A stretch of 64,000 nucleotides of DNA from Nephrocerus scutellatus (GCA_947095585.1 OX352766.1:19086939-19150938), one strand, 5' to 3'; counted from the first letter of the stretch, positions 35,671-46,017 are shown. Notes: generated by a model not told the origin, from the letters alone. A program made the numbers and translations.

Positions 35671-36403
35671 AATTTGGGGGCTCAACCGAAATATATATTT
35701 AACTGTAGTGAAGTGTGACGACGAGAAAATTGTTTGTCGTATTTTTGTGGAAAACTGCGTAGAAACACTAGAAATTTGTTGTTTCGCAGTGCAGAAGAAA
35801 TAATTTAAAATTTTTATAAATAAATTGTTTCTTGGTTTTCGTTGTTTGCTGCTGTTGACTGTACATCGATTTGCGACGCAGTCTGCCAGTTCCGTTAAGG
35901 ATTGGTTTTTTTTTGCTTGAGTGTCTCGTTGTGATTTCTCACATTTGACAACATTGCTGAAGATTTTGGAAACTGTTTTTCATGGGCTGATGAAATCTGG
36001 AAAAACAACAACTGCAGCAGTAAGTTCGCCATTTTAAAGTGTATACCACGCAGTAGCATTAAGACGACAGCAGACAAAGAAAATAATATTGCGCATTTAA
36101 ATACGAAAGAAGACGAAAGTAGAAGAGGAAAAGAGACGTCGAATCCCAACAAGGAGCATTCCAACTGAAATAAATTGAAAGCCATCAGCTAAATAAAAGA
36201 ATTGCCAGAACAAAAACATTTTTTGAATTTAAATTTTAAGTAAAATTTAAAATACTATTTAAAGCAGATTCATATATCTTATATATTCATCTATTCATTT
36301 ATAAAATTTAAATGATTTACTCATTTGTTATATTTACCTATAAGTAAACTTATCACATATTAAATACAATAATTTAATTAAAAATTAAAACATTTTATAA
36401 GAC
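35671..36403 (+). other. element B leader
   Basis: AATTTGGGGGCTCAACCGAA directly follows the LTR; TGGGGGCTCAACC is the likely primer binding site. The rest is untranslated leader, A/T-rich from 36170, ending at the Gag ATG at 36404. Confidence 0.6.
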
Positions 36404-37391
36404 ATGGACGCTCAGACCATTTTGTCTATGACGGTACCGACATTAAGGGGGAAGTTAAGGGAGGAAGGTTTGAATGACCAAGGACGAAAAATTGAACTGT
36501 TAGACAGACTTCTCCAACATTTTGGTCTATTGCGTTGTGATGAGGAAGAATTTGAAAGCGAAGCTTCGTATGAAGAAGCACAAGCTATTCCGGTCGTTAA
36601 ACACAACTTCACATTAAAAGACATAGAAGATAGCTTATTGTCTTTTACGGGAACTGACACATTAGACATCCATCAGTGGATACAGGAGTTCGAGGAGAAT
36701 TCCGATACTTTAGGCTGGAACAGTCTCCAAAAGTTCGTATATGCTAAACAATTGCTCAAAGGAGCTGCGAAATTGTTTTTGAGAAGTCAGTCGGGAATTA
36801 GAGATTGGGCTTCATTAAAAGCTGCAATTATTAATGAGTTTTGTACCAAATTATCTTCTATTCCGTATGTTGCAAGCTCGTCGCAAAAAGAATAATGAGT
36901 CTTTTAGAGAATATCTGTATACTCTCATGAAAATTGCAAAGCCTATTAATTTAGAAGAAATAAGCTTGTTAGGTTATTTTGTGAATGGCATACCTGATTC
37001 CAAAATTAATAAAACTGTTCTGTATCAGGCGAAAACCGTAGCGGAGCTGAAGGAACAATTGAAACTGTGTGAAAAGATACATGGTTCGCGTCAATCATTA
37101 AATAACCCGAAACCATGTTCTCCGAATATAGCCATACAACAATCATCTATTAAATACACAATAAGTGTGGAGCTACTACACATATAGCAAAAGATTGTAG
37201 TAACAACGAGCAAAAATATAAATGCTTTAAGTGCGGACAAATGGGTCATCGTAGTTTCGAATGTAAACAAACCTCAGGAAAGCAGATAAAAATTGAAAGA
37301 AATATAGTAAACACTATGACAGATGTGCCTAAAGAGCTACAGAGCGGACTAATTTTTAAAAAGATTATGGTTGGCGAAACATCATTTCAAG
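36404..37391 (+). pseudogene. gag: element B Gag with SAP-like N-terminus and zinc knuckles
   Basis: ATG 36404. The N-terminal VPTLRGKLREEGLNDQGRKI … LLDRLL is a SAP-type motif (DNA-binding helix-extended loop-helix), uncommon in Gag. Capsid region DIHQWIQEFEENSDTLGW. A frameshift near 36865 leads to RKKNNESFREYLYTLMKIAK, and another near 37160 leads to two Cys/His sets (CGATTHIAKDC, CFKCGQMGHRSFEC). Coding stops at GETSFQ, where the 738-bp solo LTR is inserted, and resumes at 38134 with the protease. Confidence 0.85.
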
Positions 37392-38129
37392 TGTAATGTA
37401 TTTAAAGTATCAAACCAAACCTTTAACCACCAGTGTGTAATTTATTTATAGTATAGATCAAACTTTTGAACACCAGTATAATGTGTATTCTTTGCTTCCT
37501 CTTTGTGCGAGAAACGAACCGAGATATCAGTAATCAAAACCTTCTCTATAGAAAGCCCAACTGTTCCGATCGTACACAGATACATGCTTAGATTGAGACC
37601 AAACGTATTTGTATTTAGTAATCAACTAAAGAGCAAAATCCATATAAAATATTTCTGTTTTCCACTACCACATCTTACGTTTCTCGCTCTTTGCTACTTC
37701 TTATTTTTTGTACACTGTATTCACATCCCACAAACACACATGCGTTTGGTCTTGGTTTACAGCATTAGTATGCGTAGAGTTGGGCTTTCTATAGAGAAGG
37801 TTTTGTCAGTAATAAGCCTAGACAGTTATTTGCTCGCAAGATATTGCGACGGTATTTTAAAATGTTACTTCGACACTACACTGGGGGGTTTTGGCTTTCG
37901 CACAAGGGGGGAGAAGAATTGAGAATTAACTGATGTACAGTCGCTTTGTAGATCTTAAAGTGGACACATGTGTTGTAAGTTTGTTCCGTAGCGTATTTTA
38001 CAAAATCATTCGCTGCTGTCTGCGACTTATTGTTTTATCGTTTAAATATAGTAAATAATAAATTGTACATTAAATCGTTTTTCTTATTGTTGTAATTTTG
38101 GAATCTTCCGTAACATTCGGTCAATATCA
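37392..38129 (+). mobile_element. 738-bp solo LTR in element B
   Basis: Begins TGTAATGTATTT and ends CAATATCA. CAAG at 37388-37391 and 38130-38133 is the target duplication. Removing it plus one CAAG restores the reading …ETSFQ|AMMDTGSDLS… across gag-protease. It is not visibly related to other LTRs here. It contains the MITE at 37535-37805; the small open frame over it is not a gene. Confidence 0.88.
37535..37805. mobile_element. hAT-type MITE (271 bp), copy 2
   Basis: Inverted ends CAAAACCTTCTCTATAGAAA at the left and its complement at the right (TTTCTATAGAGAAGGTTTTG); inverted similarity extends inward with GAGACCAAACG / AAGACCAAACG. An 8-bp duplication TCAGTAAT (37527-37534, 37806-37813) is typical of hAT elements. 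No coding capacity. A partial copy is at 4118. Confidence 0.9.
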
Positions 38130-39560
38130 CAAGCGATGATGGACACGGGCTCCGACCTAAGTTTGTTGCGTCATAGCACATTCAAAAAGTTAAAAGGTCT
38201 AAGTCTCGGCAATGAAAAAAGACGATTGGTAGGTATTAAAGAAAGTGAACTCCTTACCATCGGCAATGTACCAACAACCATAAAGGTAGACGGTTTTGAT
38301 TTCAAGATTACATTTCACGTAACCAAAGATAGTGATTTGCGCTATGAAGCTGTACTGGGTAACGATGTCTTTAGGGAGACAGATGAATTATTTACACGAG
38401 GCCATGCTGAGTTTAAATGAAAAGAAGAGCTAATGGTCGGAAGGAGCTGTGGCGTCAACACGGAAGGGAAAGATACTCTATTTTTTGATGAATTTACATC
38501 TCTTTGTTTACAGAATGACTTAGACAAAGTCGATAAAGTACAATATTTCGACTCATCCCACCTTAGTAAGAATCAATCGGCCGCGTTAACAGCCATGATT
38601 CAAAAGTACACGCCTATAACAAATTCTAAGTCCCCAGTTCAAATGAAGATTATCGTCACTGATGACGTACCTGTTTACCAAAGACCTAGGAGAACATCAC
38701 ATGTTGATCAGCAAGTGATTGATGAGCAGGTGAGCATTTGGTTAAAGGAAGGTATAATTCAACCAAGCACGTCTGAATATGCATCTCCTGTAGTCCTGGT
38801 GTCGAAAAAAGATGGTACCAAGCGGTTATGCTGTGATTTCTGAAAATTAAATGAGAAGATATTGCGTGATAATTTTCCAATGGTATTGATGGATGATGTT
38901 TTAGATCGATTGCAAGGAGCTAGTGTTTTCACAGCGCTTGATTTGTCAAACGGATTTTTCCACGTCCCGGTCGAACCAAACTCCAGGCGATACACATCAT
39001 TCGTAACACACAGTGGACAGTTCGAGTTCAAATTTGTACCCTTTGGAATTTGTAATTCGCCAGCAGTCTTCTGTCGCTACATTTCTGCGATGTTTCGTGA
39101 TCTGGTCCAGCAAGGAGTAATCGTAGTATATATGGATGACATAATAATTCCTGCACGTCATGAAGATGAAGGATTCGAAAAGCTTGGAATAGTTTTAGCA
39201 AGAGCAGCCAAGCATGGGTTGCGAATTAAATGGCAGAAATGTCAGTTTTTAAAGAAGAAAATTAATTTCCTCGGTTACATAATAGAAAACGGAGGTGTTC
39301 AACCATCAGAAGAAAAAGTAAAAGCAGCTAAAACGTTTCCTGTACCACGAGACAAAAAGTCTATGCAAAGGTTTCTGGGTTTAACCTCTTACTTTAGACG
39401 ATTCATAGAAGGATATGCAGTTATTGCAAATCCATTAAGCGACTTACTTCGAAAAGAGGCCAAATTTAAAATTTGCGAAGAGCAACTATTAGCATTCCAG
39501 CAGTTAAAATTAGCACTTGTAAGTGCTCCAGTTTTAAAACAAGCAATAACTACGAAGATT
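38130..39560 (+). pseudogene. pol: element B protease and reverse transcriptase
   Basis: Protease MMDTGSDLSLLR at about 38136 and AVLGNDVF at 38355. After a stop at 38418 comes RT: VYQRPRRTS, EGIIQPSTSEYASPVVLV, an in-frame TGA at 38841 inside CCDF*KLN, then VFTALDLSNGFFHV, FVPFGICNSPAVF, catalytic VVYMDDIIIPA (about 39130), FLGYIIENGG and SMQRFLGLTSYFRRFI. RNase H is missing: after VSAPVLK the sequence jumps to integrase near 39545. Confidence 0.9.
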
Positions 39561-40655
39561 TCTATTTAGTAAACGGTGTTTTATACAAAGATGCTGTTAA
39601 AGAGTTAGTAGTAGTACCACTAACAATGGAAGAAGAAATTATTCGCCTCGCGCATCGACAAGGACACATTTCTGCAAAGAAAACTCAGGAATACATCGAA
39701 AAATCATTCTATATTCCTCAGTTAAGTTTGAAAGTAGCCAAAATCGTCAAAAGCTGCGTTGAATGCCTAATTGTAGACGCGAAAGCTGGTAAAAAGGAAG
39801 GCTTACTCTCACCCATAGACAAAGAAGACAGACCACTAATAACCTATCATATAGACCACGTAGGCCCTATGTAATTGACGCATCGTATCGCATCGCATTG
39901 TATCCAACTAAAAGCACAGATGCTATATCTGTTATAGAAAGGTTAGAAAAACAGGCAGCTATATTTGGAAATCCGAAAAGAATAATTACTGACAGAGGTA
40001 CAGCATTCACTGCCAAAATGTTCAAAGACTATTGTAAACGAGAAAGAATAGATCACTTACTTATTGCAACGGGTGTACCACGTGGGAATGGCCAAGTAGA
40101 GCGCATTCATCGTATCATCGTACCAATGTTAGCTAAATTATGTCATAATAGTGCAGCAAACTGGTACAAGTACATAGATAGAGTTCAACGCATTATAAAT
40201 AGCACCCCACCAAGGAGCACCAAGTTTTCACCCTTCAAGGTACTAACTGGAATTGAAATGCGTAATGCAGATGACATAGACGTTCGGAACTTGCTGGAAG
40301 ACTCGCTGATTAAAGATTTGGATGTTGAACGTGAAGATCTTAGAAAACAAGCAAAAGAAAACATCTTAAAGATCCAAGAAGAAAATCGCCGTACTTTTAA
40401 CTCTAAACGTAAAGAGGCAACAAGGTATAATCTAGGTGACTTAGTAGCCATTAAGAGGACTCAGTATGGTCCTGGTTTAAAACTTAAACCTAAATTCTTC
40501 GGTCCATATTCAATTCAGCAGAAGCTACCGCACGGAAGATATGAAGTTATTAAAGTAGGTGATCATGAAGGACCTCATAAAACTACTACGGTCGCTGAAT
40601 ACATGAAAGCTTGGAACCAATCGTGCGGGTCGCACGACGTTGCAGGACGGCCGAA
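39561..40655 (+). pseudogene. pol: element B integrase
   Basis: HHCC zinc-binding part (LAHRQGHISAKKTQ … VKSCVECLIV), then ITYHIDHVGPM with the first Asp. A stop and frameshift at 39872 follow. The core continues ITDRGTAFTAKMF (second Asp) and GVPRGNGQVERIHR (Glu), then a C-terminal GPY/F-like module (FGPYSIQQKLPHGRYEV). Open from 39898 to the LTR. It would catalyse integration, but the break and the upstream deletions make the element defective. Confidence 0.9.
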
Positions 40656-40965
40656 TGTAGGAGACACAGACGGACAGCGGACGGACTTACAACTGCGGAC
40701 GACAGGAACGGACGTACTTACTAATAAATAACAAGTGCACCGAACAAACCGACAAGCCAACGAACAAACCGTCAAGCGAACTAACGAACAAACGAACAAG
40801 CGAACGGAAAAACCAACAACGAGAGGACAGCATTCTTTCATATTCATTCATTCTGTTTTTGTAATCGCCATCAAGCGATTGTCTTTTCTTATATATATTG
40901 ATTTTTAAAAATAAAAGTTTGTTTTAATTAAATTGGCGAAAAAGTGTTTTCATAGTTTTGCTACA
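40656..40965 (+). repeat. element B 3' LTR (310 bp)
   Basis: TGTAGGAGACAC to TTTTGCTACA. It matches the split 5' LTR with roughly ten differences by eye. TAAA follows at 40966-40969, equal to the bases before the 5' LTR. Contains an extended C/G/A-rich GAACAAACGAACAAGCGAAC tract and AATAAAAG near 40911. Confidence 0.95.
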
Positions 40966-41880
40966 TAAATATAAAATACTGCATCGGCCAGGATTGAAAA
41001 TGTCGAACGCTGATTGTCACGATTGCCAATTCAAAATGATTCGAATATAAAGCACATAAGTATCAATTCAATTAATGTGTCTTCTGAAATGCCCATGGAT
41101 ATTGAACAAGTCAAAGAAGCCATGGTGCATGATACAGTTTTAAGCGAAGTACTGCAAAATGTAAAAAATGGATGGTCCAAGTCAATAAGGGCCGATGTAA
41201 AACCGTATCAGGCAAGGAAATCTGTGTTAAGTTGTGATGATGGGTGTGTGTTTTATGGCAATAGATTAATAATTCCAGTGAGTCTTCGTCCAAAAATTTT
41301 TAAATTATGTCATGAAAATCACGACGGTATTGTCAAATAAAGATGCAAATCCGTTTGTACTTTTGGTGGCCTTCAATAGACAAAGACATAGAGAAATTTG
41401 TCAAAGAATGTGGAATTTGTCAGAAGACCTTAAATGTACCTAAGGAAAACACAAAGCTGGCCAACTACCAGTTTTCCATTTGAACGAATTCATTTGGATT
41501 TCTTCCATTTCGGAGGAAATACCTATTTAATATTAGTGGATTCTTACAGCAAGTTTGTAGAGATTGAAATAATGCGTAATACTACGAGTCAAAGTCAAAA
41601 TTTTTTCAAATTTTGGGTTGCCGTCTGAAATTGTTACAGATAACGGTCCTCCCTTCGGTTCATACGATTTTAGAAAATTTTGTGATAAACAGAAAATTAT
41701 ACTTACGCATAGTCCTCCATACCACCCCCAATCAAATGGGTTAGCGGAACGTCACGTTCAAACCGTAAAGAATGCTTTTAAAAAATTTGCTCTCGAAAAA
41801 CAGAACTTGTCAATTGAAAATAAACCTGTCAAAGTGGTAAGGCAGATAAGTCGCTATATTTATGTTTGCGTATCGCACCA
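40966..41880 (+). pseudogene. pol: element A RNase H end and integrase, part 2
   Basis: Resumes element A: KYKILHRPGLKMSNADC continues the RNase H tail cut at 31667. Then comes the linker (RLPIQ…), HHCC region (LCHENHDGIVK, then shifted KECGICQKT), core HLDFFHFGGNTYLILVDSYS (first Asp), EIVTDNGPPFGS (second Asp) and HPQSNGLAERHVQTVK (Glu), ending FMFAYRTT, where maT copy 2 begins. Breaks at 41338 and near 41620. Confidence 0.88.
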
Positions 41881-42667
41881 CAAATCGTTATAACGATACT
41901 GGCAGCATTGCAAAACGCCATGGTCGTGGACCGAAACGCTCTGCAACATCGCCGGATATCATTCGGAAGGCGAAGGCCAAATTGGCTCAGAATCCGCGCC
42001 GTAGCGGGAGAAAAATGGCTCGTGAGGCGAACATTTCGCTCGAACTAATGCAGCACATAATGAAAGATCATCTTGGACTAAAGACCTTGAAATTCCAAAA
42101 AACGCATGGTCTCACCGATGCTAAAAAAAAGTTAGAGTGGAAAGAGCAAAGGAGTTGTTACGCTTGCACGAAAGTGGCGATTTGCCGAATTTGGTTTTCT
42201 CCGATGAGTCAACGTTCGTTATTGAGCAATATGTGAACAAGCAAAACGACTGGATTTACTTGCTCGGCCGTTCTACTGAAAATTTGGACCAACGGATTGC
42301 CACGCGAAATCAAGCGCCGCTGATGGTGATGGTTTGGGCCGCCGTAACGGCCGAAAGCCGTTCACCGCTCATTTTTTTGGACCGTGGCATCAAGATAAAT
42401 CCTCAAATTTATCGGGATCATATGTTGGAGGGAGCGTTGAAGCCTTGGGCACAAAAGCATTTCGGCCGCAGAGCCTGGACATTGGACTCGGCGCCGAGTC
42501 ATAAAGCGCGCGTCAATCAAGATTGGCTGAGAAACAACTTTCCGCGGCTCATTTTCACTGCCCAATGGCCATCAATTTCACCGGATGCAAATCCGCTAGA
42601 TTTAAATAAAAGAAAATAAAAATTCTGTGGCGTTTTGTTTTGGTAACACTTCGTGTCAGTCACCCTG
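41881..42667 (+). mobile_element. maT (DD37D) mariner copy 2, 5' end missing
   Basis: Right inverted repeat GTGTCAGTCACCCTG ends at 42667 before TA. The left repeat and 5' UTR are absent; similarity to copy 1 starts at ATCGTTATAACGATACTGG. Transposase: RYNDTGSIAKRHGRGPKR, FSDEST (first Asp, about 42197), MVMVWAAVTAESRSPLIFLD, LDSAPSHKA (second Asp) and SISPDANPLD, with 37 residues between second and third Asp, the DD37D signature. Frameshift near 42130; the C-terminus is lost after DLNKRK. Confidence 0.88.
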
Positions 42668-42862
42668 TAATATAGAAAACCACATAAGAATGATTCATGA
42701 GAATCAAATACATAAATCATCATTGCATGATAGTTACCATCCTAGCATTCGAATAATACCAAAGAACTCTGGAAATGATGATACGATAGATATAAAAAAT
42801 CATAACGCTGATATTACACCAGTACGAAAATCTAAAAGAATTAAGGAATTGTATCAAGAGTA
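42668..42862 (+). pseudogene. pol: element A Pol C-terminus
   Basis: Short open tail after the mariner: HIRMIHENQIHKSSLHDSYH … PVRKSKRIKELYQ and stop TAA. Arg/Lys-rich PVRKSKRIK-type endings are common for gypsy polyproteins. The integrase C-terminal segment between FAYRTT and this tail is missing, so the mariner insertion was accompanied by a deletion. Confidence 0.65.
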
Positions 42863-42900
42863 AAATGTTAATTATAAACCTTAAGCTAAGTCGGGGAAAG

Positions 42901-43136
42901 TGTTATGTATATAAAGTGCTATGTACGAGTATATACTAAAAACACGTTATATTGTTTTGCTGATCGACTGTACCGTATTGGTTTATGGTCATGATGAGTA
43001 TCACAACTTGTATTTGGGTAATAGGTAGTGTAAATTTGATGGTCGAACAAAGAAGTCGACAGTACTAAGCACAAATAAAACTTTGTGTAATAGTTCATGG
43101 AAATACCTGTTTTATTTGGAAAGAGACAACATAACA
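42901..43136 (+). repeat. element A 3' LTR (236 bp)
   Basis: Preceded by the polypurine tract GGGGAAAG. Starts TGTTATGT and ends ACATAACA, an 8-bp inverted repeat expected of LTR ends. AATAAAAC at 43074 is the polyadenylation signal. BEL coding resumes within ten bases after it, so element A was inserted in the BEL pol. Confidence 0.75.
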
Positions 43137-43144
43137 TTCAGTAA

Positions 43145-43406
43145 ATTTTAGCTTCTCAGAGTCTTATTGATGATTTTTATGTAGATGACTTTTCTTCTGG
43201 TGCGAATGATGTTACAGAAGCAAAGCATCTAAAGTCTGAAATGACTTCGTTGCTTGCCAAGGGAGGTTTTGAACTGACGACGAAGTGGGCGTCCAATAAT
43301 CGGGAAGTTGTTCCTAATCAAACGGACTCAGTCGTTAGCATTCTGGCAATAAAGTGGGATTTTCACTGTGATACACTCAGAAAACAATCGAAAGCTAAAT
43401 TTGAGT
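43145..43406 (+). pseudogene. pol: BEL/Pao reverse transcriptase, middle (BEL-3)
   Basis: Reads LASQSLIDDFYVDDFSSGAN (catalytic YVDD), then EAKHLKSEMTSLLAKGGFEL and TKWASNNREVVP, the standard BEL RT segment. The frame ends at TTTGAGT (43401-43407) and resumes as …GTGTACC (46018). Very likely the continuation of BEL-2 with the protease-to-RT part deleted. Confidence 0.88.
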
Positions 43407-43793
43407 ACAGTAGTAGTTGAGATTTTTCCATTCTTAAATATCCATTCTAATAATAAGTTCTTTGATCCTTAAAAAAAGAAGGAAAATTTTCAAACAAGCT
43501 TAGTATAATAAAATCAATCCGAAACAATCTTAAAATCTAAATCTCATAAGTGTATACCCACAAATTAAGAACTGATGATCATGATACAAGAATAATATTC
43601 TTCAATCAAGCCGATCCAATCTCAAAAACGGCACGTAAAAACAAATTCAAAACCAAACGATCATGATACCAGATTTATGTTCTTGAATCAAGCCGAAACA
43701 ATCTCAAACTTGCATTTGAATTGCACAAAAGCTTAGATCGTACATTTATTGTGATTTGTGTTAAACTCCGGTTCGGGTGCGTAAAGTGATACG

Positions 43794-44560
43794 ATGGAAG
43801 AAATAAACAAAAGTGGAATAAACGAAAGTGCAATAAGTTTAGTGAATATGGAAGAAATAAATGACCACGAATTATCATACGTATTGAACTGTGCAAATAA
43901 TTATATCCTCGTAGGAGATAAAATGGATAAAACTGCTACCGAAGATGACGACACCTATAAAAAAAAAACTCAAGGAACTCCTAAACAATTTAATTTGGAG
44001 TGCATTTTTGACTGTCGAAAGGGTAAGTTTTGAATATATGTTTTTTTATTAATGGTGTCACAGGCTAGATGCGACTTTTCGACTTTTCCGGAGCCGCTGC
44101 AGTGTGCGCTGCCCTTTATTTGTGTGATTGCTCAAGCACCAAAAAAAAATCGTCTGCTGCCGACTGGGTTAGTGTAGCTGGTTTAGCGAAACGAATATAT
44201 TTTGCATTTTTAATTTGATCATATATACAAACTGTTTTTAATTAATTGTAGTTACAAATGTAACTTATAGAAGCTTGCAATATATTACAAACGAAGACAT
44301 CAAAGAAGCAGCACCACATCTTGGGCTTCGTGCAGAGTTTAGAGAAAAATTGTTTTCGTGGAGGAAAACTAAGGTAATGAATGTTTCAGGTTTATTATTA
44401 ATATATTAAAACATGCAGTACTTGTATTATATTTTATTAGTATGAAGTTGATGAAGAAACAATATTGGTTCCGACGAAAGTAGAAAATTGGCTCCAAAAC
44501 GCTCAAGCAACTCCAAAATATGTTTTAGTGGTGGAAAAGTCTGTGAAAAGTGGAAAATAG
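43794..44560 (+). CDS. three-exon SAM-like gene in the insertion
   Basis: Exon 1 43794-44022, donor GTAAGT. Exon 2 44252-44373, acceptor TTGTAG, donor GTAATG. Exon 3 44441-44560, acceptor TATTAG, stop TAG. Phases match (1 then 0), giving about 156 residues with no stop. N-terminus acidic (MEEINKSGINESAISLVNME); exon 2 encodes YITNEDIKEAAPHLGLRAEF followed by REKLFSWRK, which resembles a sterile-alpha-motif helix pair; exon 3 ends VENWLQNAQATPKYVLVVEK. The stop abuts the R430 repeat, so the original C-terminus may have been lost. Function unknown; could be a transposon accessory gene or captured host gene. Confidence 0.55.
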
Positions 44561-45012
44561 TATATTACATAACGAGCAAGGAAAGTGGAGTTTATCGTGC
44601 GAGGTCGAAGCTTGACGACGAGGCGGGAGCCGAGTTCGGCAATCTAACGAGCACGATGATCACTTTTCTGCAAGTCATGTACGCTATTTTTCACGCGTCC
44701 AACCCGGTTTTTTTGCTAAATCGAGAGAGAAGCAGAAATGTGAGAATGTGTGTTCGCTGTGACTGCAGTAAATAACAAAGAAATGAATTTTTCACGCGTC
44801 CAAACTGGTTTTTCTGCTAAATCGAGAGAGAAGCAGAAAACACAAACGACAAACAAAAGAGAATTCTTGCTCATGCGCAATGTGTTCGCTGAGATTGTAG
44901 TAAATAACAAAAGACGTTTATATCATAACATAAGTAGTGTTGTTATGGGCTACTTTCGAGGCTAGTTTATAGCGTACGAAACAGTCACTTTCGTCTATGG
45001 GCGTGTGAAAAA
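44558..45012 (+). repeat. R430 repeat, copy 2
   Basis: TATATTACATAACGAGCAAG to CTATGGGCGTGTGAAAA. Nearly the same as copy 1 at 8240 but with about 22 extra bases (GACGACGAGGCGGGAGCCGA region at 44610). Carries the same internal 110-bp duplication. Forms the left arm of an inverted pair with copy 3. Confidence 0.9.
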
Positions 45013-45428
45013 ACATTTCACATACGTCAAACGGATTTAAATTGGTTAGCTACGAGTTTTTGAAAGCTTGGTCAAAATTATCACATTTAAGAGCTCCAGA
45101 TTTGGTAATATTTGATCTTATAATTATCATTTGTTTCAATTCCTAATTAATTGTAAAATGTTTAGATCAAAATCAAAACTTATGTTAGAATTAAGTATAT
45201 TTAAGCATTTCTTTACAATAAATATGATATGAAAATAAATAAATAAATATGAATAAATTAAATTTAATGATTTTTTTTGTTTTCTTTGTGTGGTGGCGAG
45301 GGGCGATGGATTCGGTATTCGAATTTCGAAAAATAAAACCATGCAATCTTAAATTGAGATATGACATTCTTGAAGCAATCCGAAAGAAACTTAAATACAA
45401 GAATATTTGTTCTCATTTTAAGTTTGTT
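45013..45428. other. loop between R430 inverted copies
   Basis: 416 bp, AT-rich. A short open peptide (MDSVFEFRKIKPCNLKLRYD, 45306 on) is visible but not recognised. May be the interior of a foldback-like element whose arms are the R430 copies. Confidence 0.4.
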
Positions 45429-45727
45429 AATGCTTTTTCACACGCCCATAGACGAAAGTGACTGTTTCGTACGCTATAAACTAGCCTCGAAAGTAGCCCA
45501 TAACAACACTAGTTATGTTATGATATAAACGTCTTTTGTTATTTACTACAATCTCAGCGAACACATTGCGCATGAGCAAGAATTCTCTTTTGTTTGTCGT
45601 TTGTGATTTATGCTTCTCTCTCGATTTAGCAGAAAAACCGGTTTGGACGCGTGAAAAATAGCGTACACGACTTGCAGAAAAGTGCTCATCAACTCCACTT
45701 TCCTTGCTCGTTCTGTAATATACTATT
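45429..45727 (-). repeat. R430 repeat, copy 3 (inverted, shorter)
   Basis: Complement of R430: starts TTTTCACACGCCCATAG and ends CTTGCTCGTTCTGTAATATA. It lacks the first of the two internal 110-bp units and the GCGAGGTCGAAGC segment, so it is about 300 bp. Arm identity with copy 2 is high. Confidence 0.9.
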
Positions 45728-46017
45728 TGTTAGAGTAATAAAACTTGATTTAAGTAAGGATTGTTCTTATTTCTGATATATTTAAGAATACGTAGGCTTA
45801 ATTTAAGGTCTGGTCTGATGGTCTGAAATTAAGCTCTTGTATTCCTAAAATGGGTCGATTATCATGTTGAAATAAGAATTCAAGGCTTATCAAAAACATA
45901 CTAAAAACAAGAATTATGTACTTGGGTTAAGAATTTTCTAGTTTAACAGACTCTCGTAAACGAATCGGCTTTTGATGACACAGATTTTCTTGATTTTAGC
46001 TCGTTTTTTTTCTGAGT

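Larger units (their letters stand above)
43407..46012. mobile_element. 2.6-kb insertion in BEL reverse transcriptase
   Basis: TGAGT at 43402-43406 and 46013-46017 would be a 5-bp target duplication. Joining across it reads AKFECTINISLIKSDADTTL, continuous with the BEL RT thumb. No inverted repeats or TG/CA ends stand out at the borders, so the class is unknown. It contains the three-exon gene and the R430 inverted pair. 43430-43790 and 45730-46010 are non-coding with scattered ATTCTTAA / CAATCTCAAA phrases. Confidence 0.6.

Noticed and set aside
37503..37922. 139-codon ORF at the MITE
   Set aside because: Spans both inverted repeats of the MITE and the solo LTR; coding by chance.
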